From: Acidobacteriota bacterium
GTDB taxonomy: Bacteria; Acidobacteriota; Thermoanaerobaculia; Multivoradales; Multivoraceae
Assembly: GCA_026707325.1 (NCBI GenBank)
Contig: JAPOXA010000110.1
Location: 1 to 64,000 of the forward strand
Length of the DNA: 64,000 nt
Direction: 5' to 3'
The notes under the pieces are model-generated. The model was not told where the DNA came from. It did not search any database and saw only the letters and a program-made list of their open reading frames with translations. The position numbers and the translations under genes were made by a program. Shown piece after piece: positions 56,725 through 64,000 of the stretch; positions within the stretch are counted from its first letter, which is position 1, and each line of letters begins with the position of its first letter.

Positions 56725-57276
56725 ATGAAGGTGGCATGGCCGGTGCGATTCGTGGCGGCGGTTTCGGCACTTGCCGCCGGCCTGGCGCTGGTCGGCTGCG
56801 GTTACACCCTGGTGGGTAGAGCCTCCAACATCCCCGAGGACATACGGCGGGTGTTCCTGCAGCCGTTCGAGAACCAGACCACGCGGGTCGAGGTCGAGCA
56901 GTTCCTCACGCAGGCGATCGCCGACGAACTGGTGACGAGGCCGCGGTTCGAACTGGTGGCGACCGAGGGCGAGGCGGACGCGGTGATTCGCGGCGCGGTG
57001 ACGGCCTTCCGCGTGGCGCCGATCACGTTCACGAGCGACGGTCGCGCCCAGGAGTACGAACTGGCGATCATCACGGACGTCTCGTTCCGGCGGACTCCCT
57101 CGCCGACCGGGGAGGAAGGGGAGGTGATCTGGGCGAACGACCGCTACCAGTTCAAGGAGAGCTACGAGGTCGAGAGCGCCGACAGCGACTTCTTCGACCG
57201 TGAGAACCTCGCCATCGAAGACAGCGCCGAGCGCTTCGCCGACACGATGGTGACGGACCTGCTCGAGGGATTCTGA
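56725..57276 (+). CDS. LptE-like LPS assembly lipoprotein
   Basis: Lipobox LALVGCGYTLVGRASNIPEDIRRVFLQPFENQT; LptE-like pattern. Confidence 0.8.
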   Translation: MKVAWPVRFVAAVSALAAGLALVGCGYTLVGRASNIPEDIRRVFLQPFENQTTRVEVEQFLTQAIADELVTRPRFELVATEGEADAVIRGAVTAFRVAPITFTSDGRAQEYELAIITDVSFRRTPSPTGEEGEVIWANDRYQFKESYEVESADSDFFDRENLAIEDSAERFADTMVTDLLEGF

Positions 57277-57301
57277 GTTCGATCCCCCGCGCCGCGGACG
57301 A

Positions 57302-57601
57302 TCAGTCGGACGATTCGGCGGGAGCCGGTCCGGCGGCCGCCTCGGCGCGCCGGTTCACAAGCCTGGTCAGGCGCGACTTGCGTCGGGCGGCGGCGTTCGC
57401 GTGGATCACGCCTCTTCGGGCCGTCGCGTCGATCAGGCTGAGCGTCGAGGGGAGAAGCTCGCGTGCCTTCGTCACGTCGCTGTCCGCGGCGGTGCGAAGC
57501 TGCTTGATCGAGGTGCGGAGCCGGGACAGGGCAGCCCGGTTGCGGTCCCGCCGGATGAGGGACTGCCGGATGCGCTTCTCGGCCTGCTTGCTGTTCGCCA
57601 T
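57302..57601 (-). CDS. rpsT: 30S ribosomal protein S20
   Basis: MANSKQAEKRIRQSLIRRDRNRAALSRLRTSIKQLR...DATARRGVIHANAAARRKSRLTRLVN. Confidence 0.97.
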   Translation of the reverse strand: MANSKQAEKRIRQSLIRRDRNRAALSRLRTSIKQLRTAADSDVTKARELLPSTLSLIDATARRGVIHANAAARRKSRLTRLVNRRAEAAAGPAPAESSD

Positions 57602-57677
57602 TTGGTGTTCTCTCCGGGCTCGGGGCCGTAGGGTTCGTGTTGGCCGAGTTGGGGGTGACCGGCGCCGGCGGCGCAGT

Positions 57678-58514
57678 TTACAGTTGGTCGGCCGGGTTGT
57701 CGAGTTGCTGGAGGGCCAGGGCCGCCTCATCCGAGTCGGGATACTCCTGCGTGACCCGGAGCAGTATCTCGTTGGCCCGCTCACGTTCGCCGAGTTCGAT
57801 GTGAGCCATTCCAATGCGCAGCATGGAACTCGCGACCTTGTCGCTGGCCGGGTAGCGTTCAGCGACCCGGCCGAGTTCGTCGATCGCCGTGCGAAACCTC
57901 CCCTGTCCCATGCACGACTCTCCGAGCCAATACTGGGCGCTGTCCGCGTCCTCACCGTCGGGAAAGGTCTCGAGATAGCGCTCGAAGCCGGTGGCGGCCT
58001 GTTCGTAGTCTCCGCTCAGGTAGTGCTGGTAGGCGGCGTTGTACAGCGTCTTCGGCTCTACGGATTGGGCGGGACTCTGGCGGCTGGCCTCGAGCTGCTG
58101 GCTGAGAGTGGACAGGACCGTTTCCTGGCGCTCAAGCTGGCTCCGGAGGAGGTCGAGCTCGTCGCTCACCTGCCCGATGCGCTCGAGCGACGCGTTGAGG
58201 GCCCGTCGCTGTTCCTGGGTTGAGGTTTGCAGGGCTTCGACCTCGGCGAGGATCTGGCGGAGATCCTCTTTCAGGTCCGCCCTCGCGCTGACGTCGCTCT
58301 CAAGCAGTTCTTCCACGGCACGAGCTACGACGGTCAGGTCGTCGCGGGTGGGCGTTTGAGACCGGAACGAAGCGACCTGCTGCTCAAGGGCGGCGAGTCC
58401 GGCCTCCAGTTCCGTCAACTGGGTCGACGACGTGCAGGAAGGCAGCGTCACCAGGAGGACAGCCGCCAGCAGGAAAAGCCACCGGGATTCCCAGCCAACA
58501 GGACGGGGAATCAT
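57678..58514 (-). CDS. cpoB: Tol-Pal system protein YbgF/CpoB
   Basis: N-terminal coiled coil, C-terminal YNAAYQHYLSGDYEQAATGFERYLETFPDGEDADSAQYWLGES. Confidence 0.9.
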   Translation of the reverse strand: MIPRPVGWESRWLFLLAAVLLVTLPSCTSSTQLTELEAGLAALEQQVASFRSQTPTRDDLTVVARAVEELLESDVSARADLKEDLRQILAEVEALQTSTQEQRRALNASLERIGQVSDELDLLRSQLERQETVLSTLSQQLEASRQSPAQSVEPKTLYNAAYQHYLSGDYEQAATGFERYLETFPDGEDADSAQYWLGESCMGQGRFRTAIDELGRVAERYPASDKVASSMLRIGMAHIELGERERANEILLRVTQEYPDSDEAALALQQLDNPADQL

Positions 58515-58575
58515 GTTGGTGCAGCGGCCCGGCCCGGCCCGCGGCGAAGGACTCGCCAGAGCGCCGGGCCCCGAA

Positions 58576-59154
58576 TCACATGCGGTCGGTTACGCGGAAG
58601 TAGGCGCGCCGGTTCAGTTGCCAGCAGTCTTCGTTCGACTCCTCGCACTGTGGCCGCTCCTCTCCGTAGCTGATCGTTTTCAGGCGGTTGCCGGAAATGC
58701 CGAGCGAGGTGAGGTAGTCGCGAGCCGAGTTCGCTCTGCGGTCGCCAAGGGCCAGGTTGTAGTCGTTCGTGCCCCGTTCGTCGCAGTGACCTTCGATCGT
58801 GATGACGAAGTTCTCGCCGTCCTGGCTCTTGAGGAAGTCGGCGTTCTTGCCGAGTTGGGACCTTGTCGCGTCGGTCAGGGTCGCCTTGTCGAATTCGAAG
58901 TAGACATCGCCCAGGAGGCCCTTCTCATGGACTTCCTGGTTCGCCTCCACGATGTCCTCGGACCATGGCGAAACGTAGGCGGGCTCGACCGGCGGTTCCG
59001 GTGGCGGCGGTACGGGTTCCGGCGGCGGCGGGTCGGCCGCGGGAGCCGGCGGTGGCGGCGGTGGCGGCGGTTCCGGTTCCGCCTTCTTGCAGGCCCCGAT
59101 GGCCAGCAGGAGGAGAGCCGACAGGAAGAGTGCAGAGAAGCTTCTGGCCAACAT
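58576..59154 (-). CDS. pal: Peptidoglycan-associated lipoprotein Pal with Pro-rich linker
   Basis: Lipobox LLAIGAC, Pro-rich linker, OmpA-type VYFEFDKATLTDATRSQL...IEGHCDERGTNDYNLALGDRRANSARDYL. Confidence 0.93.
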   Translation of the reverse strand: MLARSFSALFLSALLLLAIGACKKAEPEPPPPPPPPAPAADPPPPEPVPPPPEPPVEPAYVSPWSEDIVEANQEVHEKGLLGDVYFEFDKATLTDATRSQLGKNADFLKSQDGENFVITIEGHCDERGTNDYNLALGDRRANSARDYLTSLGISGNRLKTISYGEERPQCEESNEDCWQLNRRAYFRVTDRM

Positions 59155-59263
59155 GCGGGGACTACTCCCAAAGTCTGGAAACTTGGATCGTTTCGGTTGT
59201 ACGGACACTACCAGAGCGCTGCTCGGGCGGCAACATCGGATTCTGCGGGGCATTCAACGCGCG

Positions 59264-60646
59264 TCAGTCGAAGTAGCCGGACCAGGAGGGCGAGTAGTTG
59301 TTGCCGCGCGTGGTCACCTGGCGCACGTAGCGGCCGTCTCCGCTCATGACGTAGATCTGGCGACCGCGGCCCCGCTGGCGCGACTCGAAGACGACCCACT
59401 CGCCGTTGGGAGAAAACGTCGGGTACTCGTGGCTGCCGGGCCCGGTCGTCAGCAGTTGATCGTGATCCGTGACCAGGTCGACGACCGCGATGTCGAAGCG
59501 GTCGCCGCGTTCGGTACGCCGGGCGTACACGAGCTTGCTGCCGTCCGGATGCCAGGAGGCCCCTTCGTTGTACCTGCCGTTGACGGTCACCCGGTCCAGA
59601 TTGCCGCCGTCCATGTCCATCACGTAGATCTGCGGGGTTCCGGAGCGGCTGGAGGTAAAGGCGATCCGGCTGCCGTCGGGTGAACACTCGGGGTTCGTGT
59701 CCTCGCCGCTCGAACGGGTGATCTGCCGGGGCGTGCCGCCGTCGCGCTCGACGGAGAAGATCTCGGTGCTGCTCTTCCCGCTGCGCCGGACCGGGCGGGA
59801 GAAGAGGACCGTTTCGCCGTCCGAACAGACGCTGGGCGAGTACGCGGGCTGCTCCTCGAAGACGACCGCCGTCTTGCGGCCGGTCGTGAGGTCGGCCCAG
59901 TAGACGCCGGGACGCCCCTGGAAGTACGAGAGATAGGCCAGTCCGCTGCCGTCGACGGCCCAGACCGGCGAGAGACTCGTCGAGATGTGGCCGGTGATCC
60001 GGCGCTGGGCGTGACCGTCGTAGTCCATCAGGAAGATCTCCTTGCTCCCCTGGCCTTCGCGGTCCGAGACAAAGGCGATCGAGGTCATCGCGATGCCGCG
60101 ACGACCGGTGAAGTAGAGGACGACCTCGTCGGAGAGGGCGTGCGCGATACGCCGCGCCAGGTCGATGGCGCCGCTGAACCGCTTGCCGAGAATGAACTGG
60201 CCGTTCGCCAGGTCGTAGACGCGTCCCTCGAGGATCAGCTCCTCTCCGTTCAGCTTGAACTCCGTCAGGAGAGCGACCTCGTTGCCGTATGCCCGGTACT
60301 GTTCCAGGTCCCTGGCGCGGTCGCCGCTCAGGCGGACGGCCGAGAGGACTTCCGGGCCCTGAACATCGAACAGTTGGGTGAACGCCAGATCCTCGCGGAG
60401 GGTCTGCTCGAGTTCGCCCATCGCGTCGAGGAACTCCGGCCTTGCGCCGGGAGGGCGTCCGGCGCGCGGCAGCGCGAGATTCAGACGCACCGACGCGTCG
60501 GGTTCGAGCACGAGCTGGAGGTCGGACGGAAGTGCCGCTGGATCCGCGGTGGCTGCTTCCGGCCCGGTCTGCGCCAGCACGGGGGACGCGGCGAGGAGGC
60601 AGGGCGCAGTCGCCAGAACGATCATGCGGAGGATAGGAACTCTCAT
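59264..60646 (-). CDS. tolB: Tol-Pal system protein TolB
   Basis: Signal peptide and WD40-like repeats (NPECSPDGSRIAFTSSRSGTPQIYVMDMDGG, YPTFSPNGEWVVFESRQRG). Confidence 0.93.
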   Translation of the reverse strand: MRVPILRMIVLATAPCLLAASPVLAQTGPEAATADPAALPSDLQLVLEPDASVRLNLALPRAGRPPGARPEFLDAMGELEQTLREDLAFTQLFDVQGPEVLSAVRLSGDRARDLEQYRAYGNEVALLTEFKLNGEELILEGRVYDLANGQFILGKRFSGAIDLARRIAHALSDEVVLYFTGRRGIAMTSIAFVSDREGQGSKEIFLMDYDGHAQRRITGHISTSLSPVWAVDGSGLAYLSYFQGRPGVYWADLTTGRKTAVVFEEQPAYSPSVCSDGETVLFSRPVRRSGKSSTEIFSVERDGGTPRQITRSSGEDTNPECSPDGSRIAFTSSRSGTPQIYVMDMDGGNLDRVTVNGRYNEGASWHPDGSKLVYARRTERGDRFDIAVVDLVTDHDQLLTTGPGSHEYPTFSPNGEWVVFESRQRGRGRQIYVMSGDGRYVRQVTTRGNNYSPSWSGYFD

Positions 60647-60663
60647 CGTCTGCTCCTCTGTCG

Positions 60664-61440
60664 TCATCGGATCGTCATCGTCACGCCCAGGCTGGGCTTC
60701 CGGAAGCTGACGGGAAGCGGCGGCACTGGCGACGCCAGCTCGATCGCCCGCAAACCGGCGTTGTCGAATCGCGTGACACCGGACGACCGGAGGAGGTCCA
60801 GGTCGCTGACGGTGCCGTCGGTCGCGATCCGGAAGAAGACGACGGCCTCCACCCCCTCGATCGGGGGCCTGGTCCAGCGGGCCTTGATGGCGGCCATCAG
60901 CCGGGACGTGTAGTAGGCGTAAGTGAAGTCCTCGCTGTCGTAGCCGATCACCGGCGCCTCGGCATCGTCGCTCCCAGCCAGCGAGTCGTCCACGGTGCGT
61001 GGGGGCTGAAACGGCCGCTCCAGCCGGGGACGCGGTTGGGGTTCCGGTTCGGGATCAGGCTCCGGAGGTGGCGGTTCCGGTTCGGGCTCTTCGGGAGCAA
61101 GGGTCGGAACGTCGGGTGGCGGCTCCTCGGGCTCCGGTTCCGGTTCGGGTTCGGGAACTGGCTCCGGTTCCGGTTCTTCCTGGGGCGGTGGCGGCGGAAT
61201 GGGCTCCGGCCTGATCGTCGGCAGGCGCACGATCTCGAGCGGCTGCCGTACCAGTTCCGTCCGCTCTGCAAACAGCCCCGGTCCGAACAGGAGGCCACCG
61301 ATCAGGGTGATGTGCAGGGTAAGGGACGCCGCCAGGCAAGGCCGGTTCAGACCCTGGCCGCGCCGTTCCCGGCCCGCGAGTGCGCGTTCGAGCGGAAGCG
61401 TGCGGTCGTCCTGGTTCTCCAAGAGGGTCTCGGTCCTCAA
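60664..61440 (-). CDS. TonB/TolA-like energy transducer with Pro/Glu-rich spacer
   Basis: One TM, long EP-rich segment, TonB-type C-terminus; in the tolA position of the tol cluster. Confidence 0.85.
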   Translation of the reverse strand: MRTETLLENQDDRTLPLERALAGRERRGQGLNRPCLAASLTLHITLIGGLLFGPGLFAERTELVRQPLEIVRLPTIRPEPIPPPPPQEEPEPEPVPEPEPEPEPEEPPPDVPTLAPEEPEPEPPPPEPDPEPEPQPRPRLERPFQPPRTVDDSLAGSDDAEAPVIGYDSEDFTYAYYTSRLMAAIKARWTRPPIEGVEAVVFFRIATDGTVSDLDLLRSSGVTRFDNAGLRAIELASPVPPLPVSFRKPSLGVTMTIR

Positions 61441-61856
61441 TCCGCTGGTTGTACGACGAGGGACACGCGATGGATGTCCGCACGCTCAAGAACGTCGAGC
61501 ACGTCGATGATTCTTCCGTAGGGGACGTCCTCGTCTCCCTTGACGAACACCGCTTCGTAGTCGCGCAGCTCGAGCATCGGGAGCAGGCGGTCGACCAGCA
61601 GCGCCGTGGCCACCGGTTCGTCCTTGATGTAGACGAGATCGTTCCGGGCGATCGTGAGAATCATCGGATCCTCGTCCCGGATGGCCAGCGACGCGGGAGA
61701 TTCCATCTCCGGCAGCGTCACTTCGACGCCCTGGTGGAGCATCGGCGTCGCGATCATGAAGATGATCAGCAGGACGAGCATGACGTCCACCAGGGGCGTG
61801 ACATTGATGTCGGCGAGGACGGAATCGTCGCTGTCGGTGTCCTGGAAGAACGCCAT
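61437..61856 (-). CDS. tolR: ExbD/TolR biopolymer transport protein
   Basis: INVTPLVDVMLVLLIIFMIATPMLHQGVEVTLPE. Confidence 0.95.
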   Translation of the reverse strand: MAFFQDTDSDDSVLADINVTPLVDVMLVLLIIFMIATPMLHQGVEVTLPEMESPASLAIRDEDPMILTIARNDLVYIKDEPVATALLVDRLLPMLELRDYEAVFVKGDEDVPYGRIIDVLDVLERADIHRVSLVVQPAD

Positions 61857-61878
61857 GCTGCTGCCTCCGGACTCGGGC

Positions 61879-62571
61879 TCAGCCGAAGTTCCGTTCGGCC
61901 AGATTCAGGAACTCGAGCGTGAAGTCGTCCATTTCGGCGCGCAACTGCCGAAGCCTCGTGGCCAGGTAGTTGTAGCCGACCAGGGCGGGAATCGCGGCAA
62001 CCAGGCCGGCGGCCGTGTTCACCAGCGCCTCGGCGATGCCGGGCGCGACTGCGGTGATCGTGGCGGTGCCGGAAGTTCCAATGTCGTTGAAAGCGATCAT
62101 GATTCCCCACACCGTGCCGAACAGGCCGATGAACGGAGCCGCCGCGGCGGTCGTCGCCAGCCAGGACGTGTTGCGCGCGAGAACCCGGAGTTCGACGTTG
62201 GCAGCCCGCCGGAGAGTCCGTTCCAGGCCCATCAACGATTGCAGGCGCAGGCTCTCGTCGTCTCCGTGAGGCTCGCGCAACGCCTTGATCTGCGTGTCGA
62301 TCTCCAGGTAGCCGGCCTGGAACAGCCCGGCCAACGACGCAGCGCGGTGACCGGATGCGGCCTTGCCGATGTCGCTGAAGCGGGCGGCCTTGCGAAAGAG
62401 GCCCAGGAAGCTCCGATTCTGCCGGGCGGTGCGCCGGAAGAGCAGCAGACGCTGAAACAGCACGTACCAGGACGAAAGCGACATGAGCACCAGGATCCCG
62501 AGGACGATCTTCGCCACCGGACCCGAGCGGAGAAAGAAGTGGATGACCGCGGAGTCGCCGGGGGCCATCAT
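61879..62571 (-). CDS. tolQ: MotA/TolQ/ExbB proton channel protein
   Basis: LERTLRRAANVELRVLARNTSWLATTAAAAPFIGLFGTVWGIMIAFNDIGTSG...AEALVNTAAGLVAAIPALVGYNYL; start at MMAPGDSAV rather than the long track extension. Confidence 0.94.
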   Translation of the reverse strand: MMAPGDSAVIHFFLRSGPVAKIVLGILVLMSLSSWYVLFQRLLLFRRTARQNRSFLGLFRKAARFSDIGKAASGHRAASLAGLFQAGYLEIDTQIKALREPHGDDESLRLQSLMGLERTLRRAANVELRVLARNTSWLATTAAAAPFIGLFGTVWGIMIAFNDIGTSGTATITAVAPGIAEALVNTAAGLVAAIPALVGYNYLATRLRQLRAEMDDFTLEFLNLAERNFG

Positions 62572-62624
62572 CGTGGCGAGAGGTATGGCGAACGAAGGCA
62601 CCGTCACGAAAAGGTACCAGACAG

Positions 62625-62640
62625 ATAGACGGACGTCTAT
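62625..62640. promoter_or_regulatory. Palindromic candidate operator between tol and etf operons
   Basis: atagac-ggac-gtctat perfect inverted repeat in the divergent intergenic region. Confidence 0.35.
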
Positions 62641-62751
62641 AGCTTGGCTTACCCGGCGGACTGCCCGGTCGCCGGCTTCGGCGTCCGCGGATGCGGCGCT
62701 ATGCTCGCCCGCCCGGCGGAATGCCGCGACAACATGGGGCGGGAGGAACGT

Positions 62752-63558
62752 TTGAGGATCGGCGTCTGCATCAAACAGGTTCCGGACACGGATTCCCACC
62801 TGCGGATCGCGGACTCCGGACGAGGGATCGACGACAGCGATCTGAACTGGGTCATCTCCAGTTGTGACCTCTGCGCGCTGGAGGAAGCGCTCCTCCTGGC
62901 CGAAGCGGAGGCGTCGGGCGGCGAGGAACGACCCGAACTGGTCGTGTTCAGCCTCGGTCCGTCGCGGGTCGAGGAAGCGCTGAGGAAGGCCCTGGCGCTG
63001 GGCGCCGATCGCGCCGTTCACCTGGCCGGCGAGGCATTGCAGGGCGGCGACGCGCTCGCCGACGGATGCGCCCTGGCGTCGGCGCTGGCGAAAGAGCACT
63101 GCGACCTCGTGCTGACCGGTGCCCAGTCGGACGATCTCGGACAGGCGGCGACTCCGGCCGTGATCGCTGAAGTGCTGGGCTGTCCGTACGCCTGGCTGGT
63201 CATGGCGGTCGAACTGGACTCGCGGAGGGGCTCGCTGCGCATCGTGCGGGAGCTGGAGGGGGGCATGAACGAGGTTCTGAGGTTGGACCTGCCGGCCGTA
63301 CTGGCGATTCAGGCCGGCATCAACAAGCCGCGCTTCGCTTCCCTGCGGGGAACGCTTCAGGCCCGCAAGAAACCGCTCCGCCGCGAGGACTGCGCGGATG
63401 TGGATGTGGGCCTGGTGGGAACCGCGGGCGCCGGGACCGAGACGGAAGCCGTCGCCTTGCCGCCGGCCGGCGCCGGCGGCGTGGTGATCGAGGGCGTGTC
63501 GGCCGAGGCGGCAGCGGGAGAGCTGATCGCACATCTCGAGCGGGAGGCGGTGCTCTGA
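62752..63558 (+). CDS. etfB: Electron transfer flavoprotein beta subunit
   Basis: LRIGVCIKQVPDTDSHLRI, NWVISSCDLCALEEALLLAEA, LVLTGAQSDD; TTG start with gggagga SD (alternative ATG 62734). Confidence 0.9.
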   Translation: MRIGVCIKQVPDTDSHLRIADSGRGIDDSDLNWVISSCDLCALEEALLLAEAEASGGEERPELVVFSLGPSRVEEALRKALALGADRAVHLAGEALQGGDALADGCALASALAKEHCDLVLTGAQSDDLGQAATPAVIAEVLGCPYAWLVMAVELDSRRGSLRIVRELEGGMNEVLRLDLPAVLAIQAGINKPRFASLRGTLQARKKPLRREDCADVDVGLVGTAGAGTETEAVALPPAGAGGVVIEGVSAEAAAGELIAHLEREAVL

Positions 63559-63560
63559 GC

Positions 63561-64000
63561 GTGGCGGCGCCCGTGGTATGGCTGGTCGAAGGCGCGGGCG
63601 GCGGACCGGGGACGCAGGAAGTGCGCGCTTGCGGACGGGCTCTCGGCGGCGACTCCCGGGTCGCCCTTCTGGAGGAAGAGCGTGTCGGTCCCTACTCGCC
63701 GGGGCTCTACGCCGAGGCGCTTCGTGTCCTGATCTCTCGGGAGAGCGGCGGCGAGCCGGCGGCGCCGACAGTGGTTCTCCTGCCACACACCTACCAGTCG
63801 GCCGAGTACGCGCCAGGGCTTGCGCTACGGCTCGGCGCCGCCTACATCGCCTCCGTCGGCTCGGCGATGGTCAACGATGGCGGCGGCCTCCGTTTCGGCC
63901 GGGCCATCCTCCAGGGCAGGCTCCGGGCCGAGGTTCGACCGAAGAGGCGCGTTGTGGTCGCCACGGTGCAGATCGGCGGGTTCGGCGGCGGCGAGCCGGT
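63561..64000 (+). CDS. etfA: Electron transfer flavoprotein alpha subunit, truncated at window end
   Basis: GTG start 3 nt after the etfB stop; VLLPHTYQSAEYAPGLALRLGAAYIASVGS; frame open to window end. Confidence 0.8.
   Translation, partial: MAAPVVWLVEGAGGGPGTQEVRACGRALGGDSRVALLEEERVGPYSPGLYAEALRVLISRESGGEPAAPTVVLLPHTYQSAEYAPGLALRLGAAYIASVGSAMVNDGGGLRFGRAILQGRLRAEVRPKRRVVVATVQIGGFGGGEP

Noticed and set aside
61030-61160. Repetitive ggttccggttcggg tract as a possible DNA repeat/CRISPR-like array
   Set aside because: Explained by the Pro/Glu-rich spacer codons of the TonB/TolA-like protein; no regular repeat-spacer structure.
62572-63786. N-terminal extension of the TolQ ORF (track 61879..63786)
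   Set aside because: Extension is antisense to etfB and shows no domain; the TolQ homology begins at about 62571.

Overview
GC-rich bacterial chromosomal window, densely packed with coding sequence. A VWFA-related protein of the type common in Acidobacteriota, together with the overall gene style, suggests an Acidobacteriota-like genome (inference). Left edge: a possible SF1 helicase C-terminus followed by an overlapping AAA/ABC-type ATPase + DUF4276 (TOPRIM-like) pair, a candidate defence module. Next comes accessory metabolism: three PQQ-like beta-propeller proteins around an Fe-alcohol dehydrogenase, a HemN/HemW-like radical SAM protein, a TonB receptor, a flavin-dependent-halogenase-like enzyme, a DUF3311/SSS symporter and an ABC exporter. 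The middle holds an S9 peptidase, a TPR protein, a CCA-adding-type nucleotidyltransferase, and an ECF sigma/RND efflux locus with two permeases. Further on are a PVC-type cytochrome, a divergent Nramp, a ribose-type ABC transporter and ahcY. The right part is housekeeping: mltD-like, rsmD, tRNA-Leu, der, merR, tRNA-Pro, ribH-nusB, lptE, rpsT, the complete tol-pal cluster and etfBA. No CRISPR array, transposase or prophage was seen. Most interesting signals: (i) a recurrent TANNNT hexamer 6-11 nt upstream of SD-less start codons (leaderless promoters), including two divergent gene pairs with about 20 bp intergenic gaps and overlapping antiparallel -10 elements; (ii) a MerR gene apparently starting at ATT behind a strong SD; (iii) a cluster of four perfect hairpins inside the leader of an S9 peptidase that has no ATG start; (iv) the ATPase/DUF4276 module; (v) a halogenase-like gene carrying both family motifs. 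All family calls are from reading the sequence, not from database searches.
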